A stretch of DNA of 58,727 bases from a virus. Positions within the stretch are counted from its first letter, which is position 1, and every line of letters starts with the position of its first letter. Of this stretch, positions 30,231 through 37,479 are shown in pieces. The stretch is taken from the IMG/VR virus record IMGVR_UViG_3300032287_001165, positions 1-58,727 of that record. One strand, written 5' to 3'. The notes beneath the pieces were generated by a model. It was not told the DNA's origin, made no database searches, and saw nothing but the letters and a program-made list of their open reading frames with translations. The translations under genes and the position numbers were made by a program.

Positions 30231-31118
30231 ATGAATACAAACACATCTTCCCGTTACAACATCGACACATGCGCGATGCTTGTTGAATTCAACGCATCAG
30301 TGTGGACAGCTCGCAAGCTGGACAAGACAACAACCGATGAGGTTGTAGCAACCAAGCATGCCGCCGCGAAAGATGCGGCTCGCGTCAACAAGCACCTGCT
30401 TGCAGGTCGCACAGAGCTGGAGGTTATTCAGCAAGCTGTTGGTCGTGCGCGTCAATATGTTTACGACAAGACATCGCCTTGGTCTGACTCAGGCTTGCGC
30501 TTGTTGCCCAACATATCGTTCATGTCTTTCACAGAGAAGCTTGATGACTTCGAGCATGAGTTCACTGCGTTGGTCAAGTCGTTCGTGACAATCTATCCAT
30601 CGTTGATTACCGCACAGGCGATGGCGTTGGGTGACATGTTCAAGAGAGATGACTACCCAAGCGCGAATGAAATCATGACCAAGTTCTCGTTCCGCGTGAA
30701 CTACATGCCCGTGCCCACATCGGGTGACTTCCGCGTAGATGTAGGCAATGCCGCACAAGCTGAGTTGAAAGCACGACTGGACAAGCTGACACAGGAACGC
30801 ATTGACAACGCGATGGCAGATGTACGCGAACGCCTCAGTGCCCACCTCAAACGCATGTCAGACAGGCTGACCACTGACTATGTGCAAGGTGAAGCTAAGC
30901 CCCGCCGTTTCCACGACACGTTGGTGGAAGGTGCGCTTGAGTTGTGTGACCTGACCAAGGCACTCAACATTGTGAACGACCCCGCGTTGGAGACAGCGCG
31001 TCGTGACCTCGAACAAGTACTGGTTGGTGTCACGCCAACTGAGTTGCGTAAGAACGAGGCGGTGCGTCAAGATGTCAAGAAGAATGTTGACGCAATCTTA
31101 AGTAAGTTCAGTTTCTAA
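30231..31118 (+). CDS. DUF3150-like protein of the MoxR/VWA module
   Basis: A 295-residue, mostly helical protein (SVWTARKLDKTTTDEVVATK, AARVNKHLLAGRTELEVIQQ, PWSDSGLRLLPNISFMSFTE). The W-A-x-K-LDK start, the P(W)SDxGxRLLP block and the RERLSAHLKRMSDRL helix recall DUF3150, a family of unknown function that goes with AAA+ ATPases of this kind in phages. It directly follows the ATPase (20 bases). It may be the third subunit or the target of the complex. Family call is from memory and moderate. Confidence 0.65.
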   Translation: MNTNTSSRYNIDTCAMLVEFNASVWTARKLDKTTTDEVVATKHAAAKDAARVNKHLLAGRTELEVIQQAVGRARQYVYDKTSPWSDSGLRLLPNISFMSFTEKLDDFEHEFTALVKSFVTIYPSLITAQAMALGDMFKRDDYPSANEIMTKFSFRVNYMPVPTSGDFRVDVGNAAQAELKARLDKLTQERIDNAMADVRERLSAHLKRMSDRLTTDYVQGEAKPRRFHDTLVEGALELCDLTKALNIVNDPALETARRDLEQVLVGVTPTELRKNEAVRQDVKKNVDAILSKFSF

Positions 31119-31133
31119 GAGGAGGGAACACTC

Positions 31134-31655
31134 ATGCCTGATTTAAAGACCGCGCTTACCACAGCGCTTTCATCGTGGGAACAAGACGACCAGAAAATTC
31201 AACAGGAGAAGAAATTGCCAAAACATATATTCACACCAACCAACAATGTGACGCAAGAGACATTCAACTATGTCAAAAACAACCCAAACAAGAACAGTGG
31301 TGAGATACGCGCCGCGCTTGTTGCGCGGGGGTTCAATGATGGGTCAGTAGGTTCTCTCATCACACAGTTCACAAAGCAAGGGCAGTTTGTGAAAGACCAC
31401 AATGGCAAGTACAAAACCATCGCGTCAACATACACCCCACTGAAATCATCCAAGCACTTTAGGGTAGAGGGTAAGACCAAAGTCAAAACAAAGGTGCCAT
31501 CAGTTAAGACAAAGCCACGCAGTGAAGGCATTGCCGCGCTGGCACCTCAAGTTACAGCAACAACTCAGTGGGATGCAGACACCATCATCAACAATATTGG
31601 CTTGAAACAGGCGCGAGCTTTGTATGATGAGCTGAAGAAGCTGTTCGGAGGTTGA
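31134..31655 (+). CDS. Putative winged-helix DNA-binding protein
   Basis: A 173-residue basic protein. Residues about 40-95 (VTQETFNYVKNNPNKNSGEI, RAALVARGFNDGSVGSLITQ, FTKQGQFVKDHNGKYK) have the helix-helix-helix-wing pattern of a winged-helix domain. A Lys/Thr/Pro-rich linker follows, then a short C-terminal helix (WDADTIINNIGLKQARALYD). GGAGGGAACACTC leader. It ends the AAA+/VWA group and could regulate it, or act as a replication accessory. Confidence 0.65.
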   Translation: MPDLKTALTTALSSWEQDDQKIQQEKKLPKHIFTPTNNVTQETFNYVKNNPNKNSGEIRAALVARGFNDGSVGSLITQFTKQGQFVKDHNGKYKTIASTYTPLKSSKHFRVEGKTKVKTKVPSVKTKPRSEGIAALAPQVTATTQWDADTIINNIGLKQARALYDELKKLFGG

Positions 31656-31657
31656 CC

Positions 31658-31777
31658 ATGTGGGATGTACTGGTGACGGTAATTTTGATGGGCTTCGGTG
31701 CGCTGATGGTTGTCGTCATCGGTGCATTTTTCATTGCGGCAATTTTTTATGTACAGAACGGGGGCAAGGATGATTGA
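31658..31777 (+). CDS. Single-span membrane microprotein
   Basis: A 39-residue protein. Residues 4-31 (VLVTVILMGFGALMVVVIGA, FFIAAIFY) are hydrophobic, with a short charged tail (VQNGGKDD). GGAGG ribosome site. Its size and single span fit a membrane effector or small early membrane protein; a lysis role is possible but its early location argues against it. Confidence 0.6.
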   Translation: MWDVLVTVILMGFGALMVVVIGAFFIAAIFYVQNGGKDD

Positions 31778-31985
31778 GCCAACAACACCTGACGAAGACG
31801 AAGCGTTTAACGAGTTGGAACGCATCAGCAAAGTCAGACAAGAAATCATCAGAAGACAGATGGAGCCACCACAAGCACGCAATCAAGTCATCGAAGAAGT
31901 GGCACAACATATTGAGAAGCTGACAGGTTTCGGTAACGACACCATCAGTTCGTTTGCAATCTATATCAGGGGGATGAAGCGATGA
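31770..31985 (+). CDS. Small early protein, unknown
   Basis: A 71-residue protein starting MIEPTTPDEDEAFNELERIS, overlapping the previous gene by eight bases. Helical and charged (KVRQEIIRRQMEPPQARNQV), ending GMKR. The GGGGGCAAGG before its start can serve as ribosome site. Function unknown. Confidence 0.6.
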   Translation: MIEPTTPDEDEAFNELERISKVRQEIIRRQMEPPQARNQVIEEVAQHIEKLTGFGNDTISSFAIYIRGMKR

Positions 31986-32203
31986 GCTTCAGAGAATCAA
32001 CAATCAAATACATCAAAGATGTAATGCGAGCAAGAACCATACATGAGGTCATTGCCAAAGAGTTGCACGAAGCACACCTACGCAAGTTGGAAGCTGAGAC
32101 TGCGGCTGAGTATGCGTATGCGGCTATCCAATACAACGAGCAACGCATTGCTCGGTTGACTGCACGACTGACTGAGCATACGGAGGAGGGGGACTACGCA
32201 TGA
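31982..32203 (+). CDS. Small coiled-coil early protein
   Basis: A 73-residue helical protein (MSFRESTIKYIKDVMRARTI, KELHEAHLRKLEAETAAEYA) with heptad-like spacing suggesting a dimeric coiled coil. ATGA overlaps at both ends. Function unknown. Confidence 0.6.
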   Translation: MSFRESTIKYIKDVMRARTIHEVIAKELHEAHLRKLEAETAAEYAYAAIQYNEQRIARLTARLTEHTEEGDYA

Positions 32204-32412
32204 TTGACCGACTCATTCTCAGCGCAGTGTTGACCACAGTGGGGTTCAATGGTTTATTCCCTGACCCACCACCGCCACCCGCACCGCTGACGCTGAAACA
32301 AAAAGCAAAGATGAAGTCAATCAGTGGCGTATGCGAACGCAAGCGCGGGCAGAAACAAAGTGAAAACGTGAAACGTATGTGCAAACGATGGAAGGAACAA
32401 CAAAATGCTTGA
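32200..32412 (+). CDS. Small protein with hydrophobic start and Pro-rich linker
   Basis: A 70-residue protein: hydrophobic N terminus (MIDRLILSAVLTTVGFNGLF), a Pro-rich stretch (PDPPPPPAPL), then a strongly basic C-terminal half with two Cys (GVCERKRGQK, RMCKRWKEQQ). It may be membrane-anchored or a short exported peptide. ATGA overlap with the previous gene. Confidence 0.6.
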   Translation: MIDRLILSAVLTTVGFNGLFPDPPPPPAPLTLKQKAKMKSISGVCERKRGQKQSENVKRMCKRWKEQQNA

Positions 32413-32572
32413 AGCAATCAGAACATTCTTTGGTAAAGTGCGCGGCTCACATGGTGAGCGCAAGACAATCGTTGAGCAGGGGTTGGTGTACAGATGCACT
32501 AGCTGCAATTTAATTTTCTTAACAAGAACCGCAGGGGAACAACATCAATGCCAAGACCCAAGACTGAACTGA
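32405..32572 (+). CDS. Small putative zinc-finger protein
   Basis: A 55-residue basic protein (MLEAIRTFFGKVRGSHGERK) with CTSC (31-34) and a later H-x-C (47-49) that could bind one zinc ion. It overlaps the previous gene by eight bases and the next by 25. Function unknown. Confidence 0.55.
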   Translation: MLEAIRTFFGKVRGSHGERKTIVEQGLVYRCTSCNLIFLTRTAGEQHQCQDPRLN

Positions 32573-32709
32573 CGACCAACCCAAAGATTGTTGGGGCGCG
32601 GTTAACACAAGAGCTGTTCAAAGAATGGCGCAAGCTTGGCGGGGCAGTGTGGTTACGCAAGTATCTGGAAGAACACAAACAACGACGGGAAAAAACAAAC
32701 AAAGGCTAA
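32548..32709 (+). CDS. Putative ribbon-helix-helix DNA-binding protein
   Basis: A 53-residue protein (MPRPKTELTTNPKIVGARLT, QELFKEWRKLGGAVWLRKYL). A short strand (KIVGARLT) followed by two helices is the ribbon-helix-helix layout of Arc/MetJ-type repressors, and the length fits. It could regulate early genes by binding one of the palindromes. Its stop codon lies in the first helix of the structured RNA that follows, which may couple its translation to that RNA's folding. GGGGAA ribosome site. Confidence 0.65.
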   Translation: MPRPKTELTTNPKIVGARLTQELFKEWRKLGGAVWLRKYLEEHKQRREKTNKG

Positions 32710-32854
32710 GCGCGTATTTCAATTGTGGCGGGTGTAAGCCTAGTAGATGTGACCACATCGCCACGGACAACAGCAACGCTTAGCCTTGGGAAGAAGCTGT
32801 TGTTCGGCTTTCCGACCGTGAACCGAGGGGGCGCGGAATCTACTTGACCCCCTC
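32704..32854 (+). ncRNA. Candidate structured RNA before the VRR-NUC gene
   Basis: Perfect nested stems are visible: P1 GGCTAAGCG (32704-32712) with CGCTTAGCC (32777-32785), P2 GTGGCG (32725-32730) with CGCCAC (32759-32764), P3 GATGT (32746-32750) with ACATC (32755-32759, sharing one base with P2). A looser stem GGAAgAAGC/GGCTTTCC follows at about 32789-32812, then P5 GAGGGGG (32825-32831) with CCCCCTC (32848-32854). P1's left strand overlaps the stop of the RHH gene, and the next gene's AAAGGAAA site starts about nine bases after P5. No coding frame fits. A riboswitch-like leader or a stable RNA is possible; I do not recognise a known class. Confidence 0.55.
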
Positions 32855-32874
32855 ACCAATTCAAAGGAAACTGT

Positions 32875-33159
32875 ATGGCATCGACACCGGAAGTAAAAGT
32901 AAAAAAGCAAATCCGAAAACTGTTGGATGAGCTGGGCGTGTACTACGCCATGCCCATCGGCACGGGCTACGGCAACTCAGGGGTGCCAGACTTTCTGGTA
33001 TGCGCCAATGGTAGGTTTATTGGCGTGGAAGCAAAGGCGGGGAAGAACAAACCGACCTTGTTACAAGAAGAACATATGCGCCGCATAAGAAGCGCAGGGG
33101 GAGTGGCAATGGTGGTGAACGAAGACAACATAAACGAATTGAGAAAGGTACTGACATGA
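32875..33159 (+). CDS. VRR-NUC domain nuclease
   Basis: A 94-residue stand-alone nuclease. GNSGVPDFLV (residues 33-42) and VEAKAGKNKPTLLQEEHMRR (about 51-70) carry the catalytic PD...ExK pattern of the VRR-NUC family, with the conserved Gln in the following helix. Such single-domain nucleases lie in replication modules next to family A polymerases and SNF2 helicases, as here, and probably process branched or flap DNA. AAAGGAAA ribosome site. Confidence 0.88.
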   Translation: MASTPEVKVKKQIRKLLDELGVYYAMPIGTGYGNSGVPDFLVCANGRFIGVEAKAGKNKPTLLQEEHMRRIRSAGGVAMVVNEDNINELRKVLT

Positions 33160-33425
33160 AAGACGAAGATACTTTAGAAGCGCGGTTGGCGCTGATGGAT
33201 GACGATGAGAAGACGCACTTCAAGATGGCAGTCCTTGCCCTTGTCACGTGCTACGGCCCTGACCCAAACCAAGCGGTGCTGATGATTAAAAACAAAGGCG
33301 AGCTGTCACGACTTACCACAATGAACTGTGATGAGATGGAGGCAGCAGAGATATTGTTGGAAGTCAACAGTTTTTTCGGATTCTTAAACACTATCGACGC
33401 ACCCCCTAAAGAGGCATTCAATTGA
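33156..33425 (+). CDS. Small acidic replication-module protein, unknown
   Basis: An 89-residue acidic helical protein (MKDEDTLEARLALMDDDEKT, HFKMAVLALVTCYGPDPNQA). It overlaps the VRR-NUC stop by four bases and the next start by four. Position suggests a role in replication; the sequence gives no more. Confidence 0.65.
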   Translation: MKDEDTLEARLALMDDDEKTHFKMAVLALVTCYGPDPNQAVLMIKNKGELSRLTTMNCDEMEAAEILLEVNSFFGFLNTIDAPPKEAFN

Positions 33426-33613
33426 GCACACAAATCAGCAGAAAAAGAATCGTGGAACTTATGCACGAATCAACAGAAGAACCCTACCAGTTTGATGACG
33501 GTTGGATTGCCCGATTCATGGGGCGGCTACAACAAGAAGACCCAAAGCTCGCTGCCGCTGTGGTGCGGGAAGCAGATAAAAAACTGAAGGAACTCGATGA
33601 CAAAACCATTTGA
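33422..33613 (+). CDS. Small replication-module protein with probable TTG start
   Basis: A 63-residue helical protein (MSTQISRKRIVELMHESTEE, WIARFMGRLQQEDPKLAAAV). TTG at 33422 overlaps the previous TGA (TTGA), as expected for coupled translation; the first ATG inside the frame is 14 codons later. Its last 17 bases overlap the polymerase gene. Function unknown. Confidence 0.6.
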   Translation: MSTQISRKRIVELMHESTEEPYQFDDGWIARFMGRLQQEDPKLAAAVVREADKKLKELDDKTI

Positions 33614-35564
33614 CCGCATCATCACCACCGACTTTGAAACGCGTTGGGACAAGAAAGAGTACACGCTCTCAAAGATGACAACAGAGGAGTACATCCGTGA
33701 TAAGAGATTCAAAGCGTTTGGAGCATGCGTACACGAATTTGGAACTGACAACCCAATTGAATGGGTTGGAGGAGATGGATTACGTGAATACTTTTCTGGA
33801 ATCGACTGGGGACGAACCGCAGTGCTTGCGCACAACGCACAGTTCGATGTATCCATTATGGAGTGGATATACAACGCCAGACCAGCATTCATCTTCGACA
33901 CACTATCAATGGCGAGAGCTTTACGCGGTGTGGAAGTTGGAAATTCCTTGGGAAAGTTGGCGACTGACTTCTCTTTGCCGGAGAAGGGACAAGCCGTTCA
34001 TTCGACTGATGGACTCGTTGAACTTCCCGAAGACATCGAGCGGGCACTCGCTGCATACTGTGCGCATGATGTGTTTCTGTGTGAGGAAATATTCAAGAGA
34101 TTGGGGGAGGGTTATCCCAAATCCGAACTGCGTTTGATTGACATGACGCTCAAGATGTATACACGCCCAACACTTGAGCTTGATAGCAAGATGTTGATAC
34201 AAGCATTAACAGAAGAAGGAGAGCTGCGTGAAGGACTACTACAAAGACTCGGCATACAGGAGGCTGAGCTTGCGTCGAACCCGAAGTTTGCAAACGTACT
34301 TGAAAGCCTCGGGGTTACTCCCCCGACTAAGGTCAGTAAAACTACCGGCAAAACGACGTACGCTTTTGCCAAGAATGATGCCCTCTTCCAAGCGATGCTC
34401 AATGGTGAACGTGAAGATGTTGCCCTCCTTTGTGAAGCACGCCTTAAAGTTAAATCCACGACCGAGCGCACACGTGCACAACGCTTCCTTGACATTAGCC
34501 AGCGCGGCAAACTACCGGTTCCGCTCTCGTATTACGGTGCTCTCTCGGGTAGGTGGACAGCGGCGAAAGGTTCAGCAATCAACATGCAAAACCTCAAGCG
34601 CGGAAGTTTCCTACGCAAAGCGATTATGGCTCCCGAAGGCTATCAACTTGTCGTCGGGGATTTATCGCAGATTGAACCGCGAGTACTCGCGTGGTTGGCG
34701 GACTACCAAGATATGCTCGACATCTTCAGGGCAGGCGGTGACCCTTACGCCGCTTTCGGTGCGCAGATGTTTAACATATCCGGACTCACTAAAGACAGCC
34801 ATCCCGATCTGCGGCAGTCTGCAAAGAGCGCGTTGCTTGGTTGCGGGTATGGCCTTGGCTGGGCATCGTTCGCGTCCCAACTTCTTACTGGGTTCCTTGG
34901 TGCTCCGCCTGTACGGTACTCGAAGGACTTCGCCAAGGCGTTAGGGGTTAACTCTGAGTACGCACAGGAGTTTGCCAGTTGGGACGGCAACGACTCCAAG
35001 CTGTTCGACATCCCACACACTTGTTCTGATAAAGAACTCCTGACCCACGCCCTTGCCGCCAAGGCAATCATTGACACGTACCGCCGTACTGCTTGGCCGA
35101 TTGTTTCTATGTGGGGATTGTTCAGCGAGCTTATACACAGATGTTTGTACAGCGGCAAAGAGTACACGCACAAGTGTTTGACATTCCGCAAGGGTGAGAT
35201 AGAATTACCAAACGGAATGAAACTTCTGTACCCCAATCTTCGCCTTGAACAGGGTGATAACGGCAAACCGCAGTGGGTGTACGGAGAGCGTGCAACGAAG
35301 TTGTATGCTGGTAAAGTAACGAACAATGTGACGCAAGCGCTTGCCAGAATCGTGATGACGGATGGCATGTTGAGGGTATCGAAGAAGTACCACATCGCTG
35401 GCACGGTGCACGACGAGTTGATCGCTGTTGTGCCGGACGAAGAAGTTGTTGACGCTAAGACTTGGGTCTTGGCGCAGATGACTATGGAGCCGAGTTACAT
35501 GCCGGGGATACCTCTGGCCGCTGACGGTGGCGCTCACCGTAGGTACGGGTTAGCAAAATCATGA
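33597..35564 (+). CDS. Family A DNA polymerase with 3'-5' exonuclease domain
   Basis: A 655-residue replicative polymerase. Exonuclease acids: Asp12 and Glu14 in TTDFETRW, Asp84 in HNAQFD, Asp158 in YCAHDVFL. Polymerase motifs: A in VVGDLSQIEPR (Asp355), B in RQSAKSALLGCGYG (406-419), C in TVHDELIA (His605-Asp606). All catalytic residues are present, so proofreading and synthesis should both work. There is no 5' nuclease domain. It overlaps the previous gene by 17 bases. The protein is compact, like other phage polymerases found with VRR-NUC and SNF2 genes. Confidence 0.95.
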   Translation: MTKPFDRIITTDFETRWDKKEYTLSKMTTEEYIRDKRFKAFGACVHEFGTDNPIEWVGGDGLREYFSGIDWGRTAVLAHNAQFDVSIMEWIYNARPAFIFDTLSMARALRGVEVGNSLGKLATDFSLPEKGQAVHSTDGLVELPEDIERALAAYCAHDVFLCEEIFKRLGEGYPKSELRLIDMTLKMYTRPTLELDSKMLIQALTEEGELREGLLQRLGIQEAELASNPKFANVLESLGVTPPTKVSKTTGKTTYAFAKNDALFQAMLNGEREDVALLCEARLKVKSTTERTRAQRFLDISQRGKLPVPLSYYGALSGRWTAAKGSAINMQNLKRGSFLRKAIMAPEGYQLVVGDLSQIEPRVLAWLADYQDMLDIFRAGGDPYAAFGAQMFNISGLTKDSHPDLRQSAKSALLGCGYGLGWASFASQLLTGFLGAPPVRYSKDFAKALGVNSEYAQEFASWDGNDSKLFDIPHTCSDKELLTHALAAKAIIDTYRRTAWPIVSMWGLFSELIHRCLYSGKEYTHKCLTFRKGEIELPNGMKLLYPNLRLEQGDNGKPQWVYGERATKLYAGKVTNNVTQALARIVMTDGMLRVSKKYHIAGTVHDELIAVVPDEEVVDAKTWVLAQMTMEPSYMPGIPLAADGGAHRRYGLAKS

Positions 35565-35574
35565 GGAGAGAATC

Positions 35575-35871
35575 ATGCAGATACCCAAGAAAATCAAAGT
35601 AGGCACCAAGACCTACGCAATCATCCAAGTCAAGAAAGCAAGGACAAAGAACACCCTTGCCGCCATTGACTACACGCACGGCATCATCTGGATGGCGACA
35701 CACGACGAGCAAGGCAACAAGCTCAGCAACGAGGAAATGTCCGACACGTTCTGGCATGAATTGACGCACGCTGTACTGCACGACATGAACCACGTCATGT
35801 GTTACGACGAGAAGTTTGTGACAGCCTTTGCCAACCGTTTATCCTCTGCCGTGGACTCAGCTCAACTATGA
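35575..35871 (+). CDS. Small HExxH metallopeptidase-like protein
   Basis: A 98-residue protein. Residues about 59-70 (DTFWHELTHAVLHD) hold the HExxH zinc motif in a helix, with later His residues (HDMNHV) and acids that could complete the site. The N-terminal strands (KKIKVGTKTYAII, HGIIWMATHD) fit a minimal metzincin/SprT-like fold. Such small proteins recur in phage replication modules; the target is unknown. GAGGAGAG ribosome site. Confidence 0.75.
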   Translation: MQIPKKIKVGTKTYAIIQVKKARTKNTLAAIDYTHGIIWMATHDEQGNKLSNEEMSDTFWHELTHAVLHDMNHVMCYDEKFVTAFANRLSSAVDSAQL

Positions 35872-36533
35872 AAAAACCAGCGTGGTCACACTCCTCCCTC
35901 AAAGACTTTGAGGGTTGTCAGCGCCGCTACCAAGAAGTCAAGGTACTCAAGAACTACCCGTTCACAGAGACTGAGGCAACGCGGTACGGCAATCAAGTTC
36001 ATGAAGCCTTAGAGCTGTATGTCAAGGACGGCACACCCATCCCGCCTGAGTACGCGCAGTTCCAGCCTGTCGTGGATGCGTTGCTGAATAAGTCTGGCCG
36101 CAAGCTGGCTGAGTATGAAATGGCTTTGACCGCAGACCTCTTGCCAACAAGCTGGAAAGCGGATAACGTGTGGGTGCGAGGCATCGCTGACCTGTTAATT
36201 GTTGATGACGAGAACCTGACCGCGTGGGTGGCAGACTACAAGACCGGCAACAACAAGTACCCAGATCGCGATCAACTTGTGCTCATGTCAATCATGGTGT
36301 TTGCGCACTTCCCCCACATACGCAAGGTTAACTCCGCGCTGTTGTTTCTTGTAAAGAATGACATTGTGAAAATGTCAATGACATCAGACGAAGTTAAGAA
36401 GCACTGGTGGAATTACCGTGAACGCTATGCGCGTCTGGAAGCATCATTCGCAAACGATGTGTGGAACCCAAACCAAACGCCTCTGTGCGGTTGGTGTCCG
36501 GTGAAAACATGCGAGTTCAATCCAAAACATTAG
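35868..36533 (+). CDS. PD-(D/E)XK nuclease, Cas4/AddB-like with four cysteines
   Basis: A 221-residue nuclease. GNQVHEALE supplies the conserved His, GIADLLIV the first Asp, and VADYKTGNNK the D-x-K motif. A Cys near residue 17 (EGCQRRY) and three near the C terminus (CGWCPVKTC) match the iron-sulfur cluster arrangement of Cas4 and AddB nucleases. It starts in an ATGA overlap with the metallopeptidase gene; a longer in-frame reading into that gene is not supported. Role: end processing for recombination or replication. It is not linked to CRISPR here. Confidence 0.88.
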   Translation: MKKPAWSHSSLKDFEGCQRRYQEVKVLKNYPFTETEATRYGNQVHEALELYVKDGTPIPPEYAQFQPVVDALLNKSGRKLAEYEMALTADLLPTSWKADNVWVRGIADLLIVDDENLTAWVADYKTGNNKYPDRDQLVLMSIMVFAHFPHIRKVNSALLFLVKNDIVKMSMTSDEVKKHWWNYRERYARLEASFANDVWNPNQTPLCGWCPVKTCEFNPKH

Positions 36534-36542
36534 GGAACACTC

Positions 36543-36803
36543 ATGCCTTACAAGAATCCAGAAGACCGTCCGTCGTATGCCAAGTACGAACAAAAACCAG
36601 AGATCATTAAAAAACGAGCCGCTCGAAACAAAGCACGCGCAATGCTTATGAAAGAAGGACTCGTACACAAAGGAGATGGAAAAGATGTCGACCACAAACA
36701 GCCTTTATCAAAAGGTGGTGCTACAACCCGGAGCAATCTTAGGGTCAAGTCTGCCTCAAATAACCGCAGCTTCGCACGGAAGTCTGACCACAGCATTAAG
36801 TAA
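36543..36803 (+). CDS. HNH-type endonuclease
   Basis: An 86-residue basic protein. VDHKQPLSKGGATTRSNLRV and the following NNRSF carry the Asp-His, Asn and Asn/Arg positions of a small phage HNH nuclease; the Cys pairs of zinc-binding HNH proteins are absent. The GGGAACACTC leader is shared with other genes. Its 3' 119 bases overlap the next gene in another frame. It could be a mobile nuclease or part of DNA processing. Confidence 0.75.
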   Translation: MPYKNPEDRPSYAKYEQKPEIIKKRAARNKARAMLMKEGLVHKGDGKDVDHKQPLSKGGATTRSNLRVKSASNNRSFARKSDHSIK

Positions 36804-37074
36804 TGGTGCAACCATTAACAGGCTTCGGCTGAAGCATGAGCTTGACAGTGAAATCACAACTGCAATGATGGACTCCGAAGCGTTCAACGTACCTGTTAGT
36901 AGGTTGATTGATATATGGGTAACACGTTTCGGAAACAAATGGATTGATCTAGAAACGATAGAGAGCGATGCGTTCTTTAGCAATGCGTTTAAGAGACTTA
37001 AACAACTCGGAGAAGTTGAAGTCCATTTCTTAACAGACAGGGCGCGTTACGTGTGCCGCATGCCCGAGCAATAA
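36685..37074 (+). CDS. Conserved replication-module protein, paralogue A
   Basis: A 129-residue protein. AFNVPVSRLIDIWVTRFGNKWIDL matches the neighbour's AYAIPLSRLVDMWRIKFEDKW (split here for length: AFNVPVSRLIDIW and RFGNKWIDL). Total lengths are 129 and 130, which supports the start at 36685 (AAAGGAG nine bases before), although it lies inside the HNH gene. The two genes are tandem duplicates that have diverged strongly in their N-terminal halves. Function unknown; perhaps a small DNA-binding or assembly factor. Confidence 0.65.
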   Translation: MSTTNSLYQKVVLQPGAILGSSLPQITAASHGSLTTALSNGATINRLRLKHELDSEITTAMMDSEAFNVPVSRLIDIWVTRFGNKWIDLETIESDAFFSNAFKRLKQLGEVEVHFLTDRARYVCRMPEQ

Positions 37075-37086
37075 CAGGAGAAGCAA

Positions 37087-37479
37087 ATGGGAAAAATGAA
37101 AGCGCTAGGTCAGCAACTGACAGAAAAATTAGAGGCGTACGCTAACGCACAAGGATCACAAAATGCAGGTATGCAGAACATGGGCATGCAAGCAGCACAG
37201 AATGTGTATGGGGGAAGAATAGTAAAACAAAGATCACAAATAGTAAGCAACATGCGCGGCGTAGACGACCCCAACAAACGTGAAGCGTATGCCATCCCCC
37301 TATCAAGACTGGTAGATATGTGGCGTATAAAGTTTGAGGATAAGTGGGTTGATGTATCTGAGCTAGACGAAGAGTTCTGGTCGGACGCATCGGGAAGACT
37401 GCACAGAAACAGACTCATGGAAGAAGTCGAGTTCAATGGTAGCAACACGCCGTGGGCGCGGTTGAAGGAAAATGCTTAA
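37087..37479 (+). CDS. Conserved replication-module protein, paralogue B
   Basis: A 130-residue protein starting MGKMKALGQQLTEKLEAYAN, with a Gln/Met/Asn-rich middle and the conserved AYAIPLSRLVDMW ... FEDKWVDVSELDEEFW block shared with paralogue A. ACAGGAGAAGC leader. Its TAA overlaps the ATG of the helicase gene (TAATG). Function unknown. Confidence 0.7.
   Translation: MGKMKALGQQLTEKLEAYANAQGSQNAGMQNMGMQAAQNVYGGRIVKQRSQIVSNMRGVDDPNKREAYAIPLSRLVDMWRIKFEDKWVDVSELDEEFWSDASGRLHRNRLMEEVEFNGSNTPWARLKENA

Noticed and set aside
32704-32785. tRNA in the structured gap
   Set aside because: The outer stem is nine pairs and there is no T-loop consensus or clear anticodon arm.
34745-35404. Open frame of 219 codons on the minus strand
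   Set aside because: Antisense to polymerase motifs A to C; composition is that of a mirror frame.
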